From Microthrixaceae bacterium (GTDB lineage Bacteria; Actinomycetota; Acidimicrobiia; Acidimicrobiales; Iamiaceae): a stretch of 64,000 bases of DNA. Positions 63,362 to 64,000 of the stretch are shown here, piece after piece. The first letter of the stretch is position 1. The number at the start of each line of letters is the position of its first letter. The position numbers and the translations under genes were made by a program. The notes under the pieces were generated by a model. That model worked only from the letters and a program-made list of their open reading frames with translations, did not search any database and was not told the DNA's origin. Where the stretch lies: assembly GCA_016702505.1 (NCBI GenBank), contig JADJDU010000010.1, positions 180,111 through 244,110 on the forward strand. The letters are read 5' to 3'.

Positions 63362-63400
63362 CTCGGGAGGTGGGGTTCGGCCGTCTAGCGTGGCCGGTCT

Positions 63401-64000
63401 ATGACCTCGTCCTCCTCGGCCAAGAAGGTGGCCGCATCGCGGCAGGAACAGTAACACCTCAAGAAAAAGGGCGCCAACTGGTACTTCCGGTACTGATCGC
63501 CGCCCTGGTCGCGGCTGGGATCCGGTGTGGTCGCCTATGCCCGATGCCAGAACATCGGCACCGGCGACAACACCACACCGCCCACGGCAGCTGGCTGATG
63601 GGTCGACGTACGACCATTTAACTGCCACCCCCGCCATAAATGAACGATGACGTGGGAAGGAGTTGGGTCCCTTCTCCGACATCCGGGGCCGACGTACTCG
63701 GGATCCATGCCCACATGCCGGTGGGGCGTTGATCCACATCCACCCGTTCTCGGTCTCTGCCGCTGGTGGGGGCGCCCGCATGGGCGCAAGTTTTTCGATC
63801 AGGTCGGTCTTGTTGTGACCGACACCGGCTTCAAACCCCCACGACAGCAAGGTCTACAAGGCCGGTGGGACCACCTGTGTGGCGGCAAGCCCACCGAGTT
63901 GGTGATGGCTCGATGGAAGGAACCACTCACCAGCCAGACCGGCAAGCCCGACCAGATCCTGCGATCAGGCTTCTCCGACATCCGCCCCGAGGCCGACCTC
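63401..64000 (+). CDS. Hypothetical single-span membrane protein, frameshifted, partial at right edge
   Basis: ATG 63401 gives M-T-S-S-S-S-A-K-K-V-A, followed in other frames by K-K-K-G-A-N-W-Y-F and the membrane helix P-V-L-I-A-A-L-V-A-A-G-I. Outside it come short recognisable stretches such as N-I-G-T-G-D-N-T-T-P-P, H-I-H-P-F-S-V, D-S-K-V-Y-K-A-G and R-S-G-F-S-D-I at the end. I do not recognise the family. The pattern of a basic N-terminus, one helix and a Thr/Pro-rich start of the outside part fits a signal-anchored cell-surface protein. The gene continues beyond the window. At least six shifts are present. Confidence 0.5.

Overview
The window is GC-rich, densely packed bacterial DNA with many GTG/TTG starts and start/stop overlaps. 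It carries F420-type oxidoreductases (LLM and Ddn-like), a DUF58-SpoIIM-RDD cluster, an actinobacterial-type small ribosomal protein bL37, a MurD2-MurL pair, and LCP, MMPL and T-rich-linker lipoproteins. Together these point to an actinobacterium (Actinomycetota). An uncultured Acidimicrobiia-like lineage is my best guess, from gene content only. No rRNA, tRNA, CRISPR array or prophage was seen. No gene-free stretch exceeds 300 bases; the longest are 38290-38568, 25291-25555 and 52922-53153.

Layout. 1-7.9 kb: tail of a DUF58 protein with SpoIIM-like and RDD membrane proteins, MeaB, an LLM oxidoreductase, and a CocE-type secreted hydrolase with its TetR regulator. 7.9-14.7 kb: a very unusual single-chain protein (sigma factor regions, a membrane helix, then an outside domain) divergent from an L,D-transpeptidase lipoprotein, then an SDR, a serine hydrolase, an endo/exonuclease-family protein and a PilZ protein. 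14.8-21 kb: an ABC-F ATPase, a second sigma-like gene with an unknown partner, a VWA protein, a cNMP-binding protein, a Ddn-like protein and a PH-like membrane protein. 21-29.7 kb: two unrelated fumarases back to back, a thioredoxin-fold protein, and a four-gene zinc/manganese ABC uptake operon with a candidate metalloregulator site. 29.7-38.3 kb: a membrane Ser/Thr kinase, bL37, a PHP protein, a HAD phosphatase, a PAS-GAF-GGDEF protein, YchF, then an overlapping DUF192-RsmI-GNAT run. 38.5-46.4 kb: a small lipoprotein, an MMPL exporter, a biotin-dependent carboxylase alpha subunit divergent from its biotin ligase, and a DUF6351 lipoprotein. 46.4-52.9 kb: MurL-MurD2 (alternative D-glutamate route for peptidoglycan) and PabB, a membrane protein and PabC-like on the other strand. 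53-54.2 kb: a broken IS110 transposase. 54.2-64 kb: an acyl-CoA dehydrogenase, then an LCP ligase and a surface-polysaccharide locus (Ugd, UDP-xylose synthase-like, GDP-fucose synthase, three glycosyltransferases).

How the genes fit together. The main theme is the cell envelope: L,D-transpeptidase cross-linking, MurL/MurD2 precursor synthesis, LCP-mediated attachment of glycopolymer, nucleotide-sugar synthesis, and a candidate envelope-sensing sigma protein. A second theme is acyl-CoA and C3/C4 carbon flow (acyl-CoA dehydrogenase, biotin carboxylase plus BirA, MeaB, two fumarases). c-di-GMP signalling is represented by one GGDEF and one PilZ protein.

Caution on sequence quality. Many otherwise well-conserved genes are split by one-base shifts, several in G or C runs. 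They are scattered before 58 kb and very dense after 59.4 kb. I read most of them as consensus errors and list each affected locus as one gene, but true pseudogenes cannot be excluded from sequence alone.
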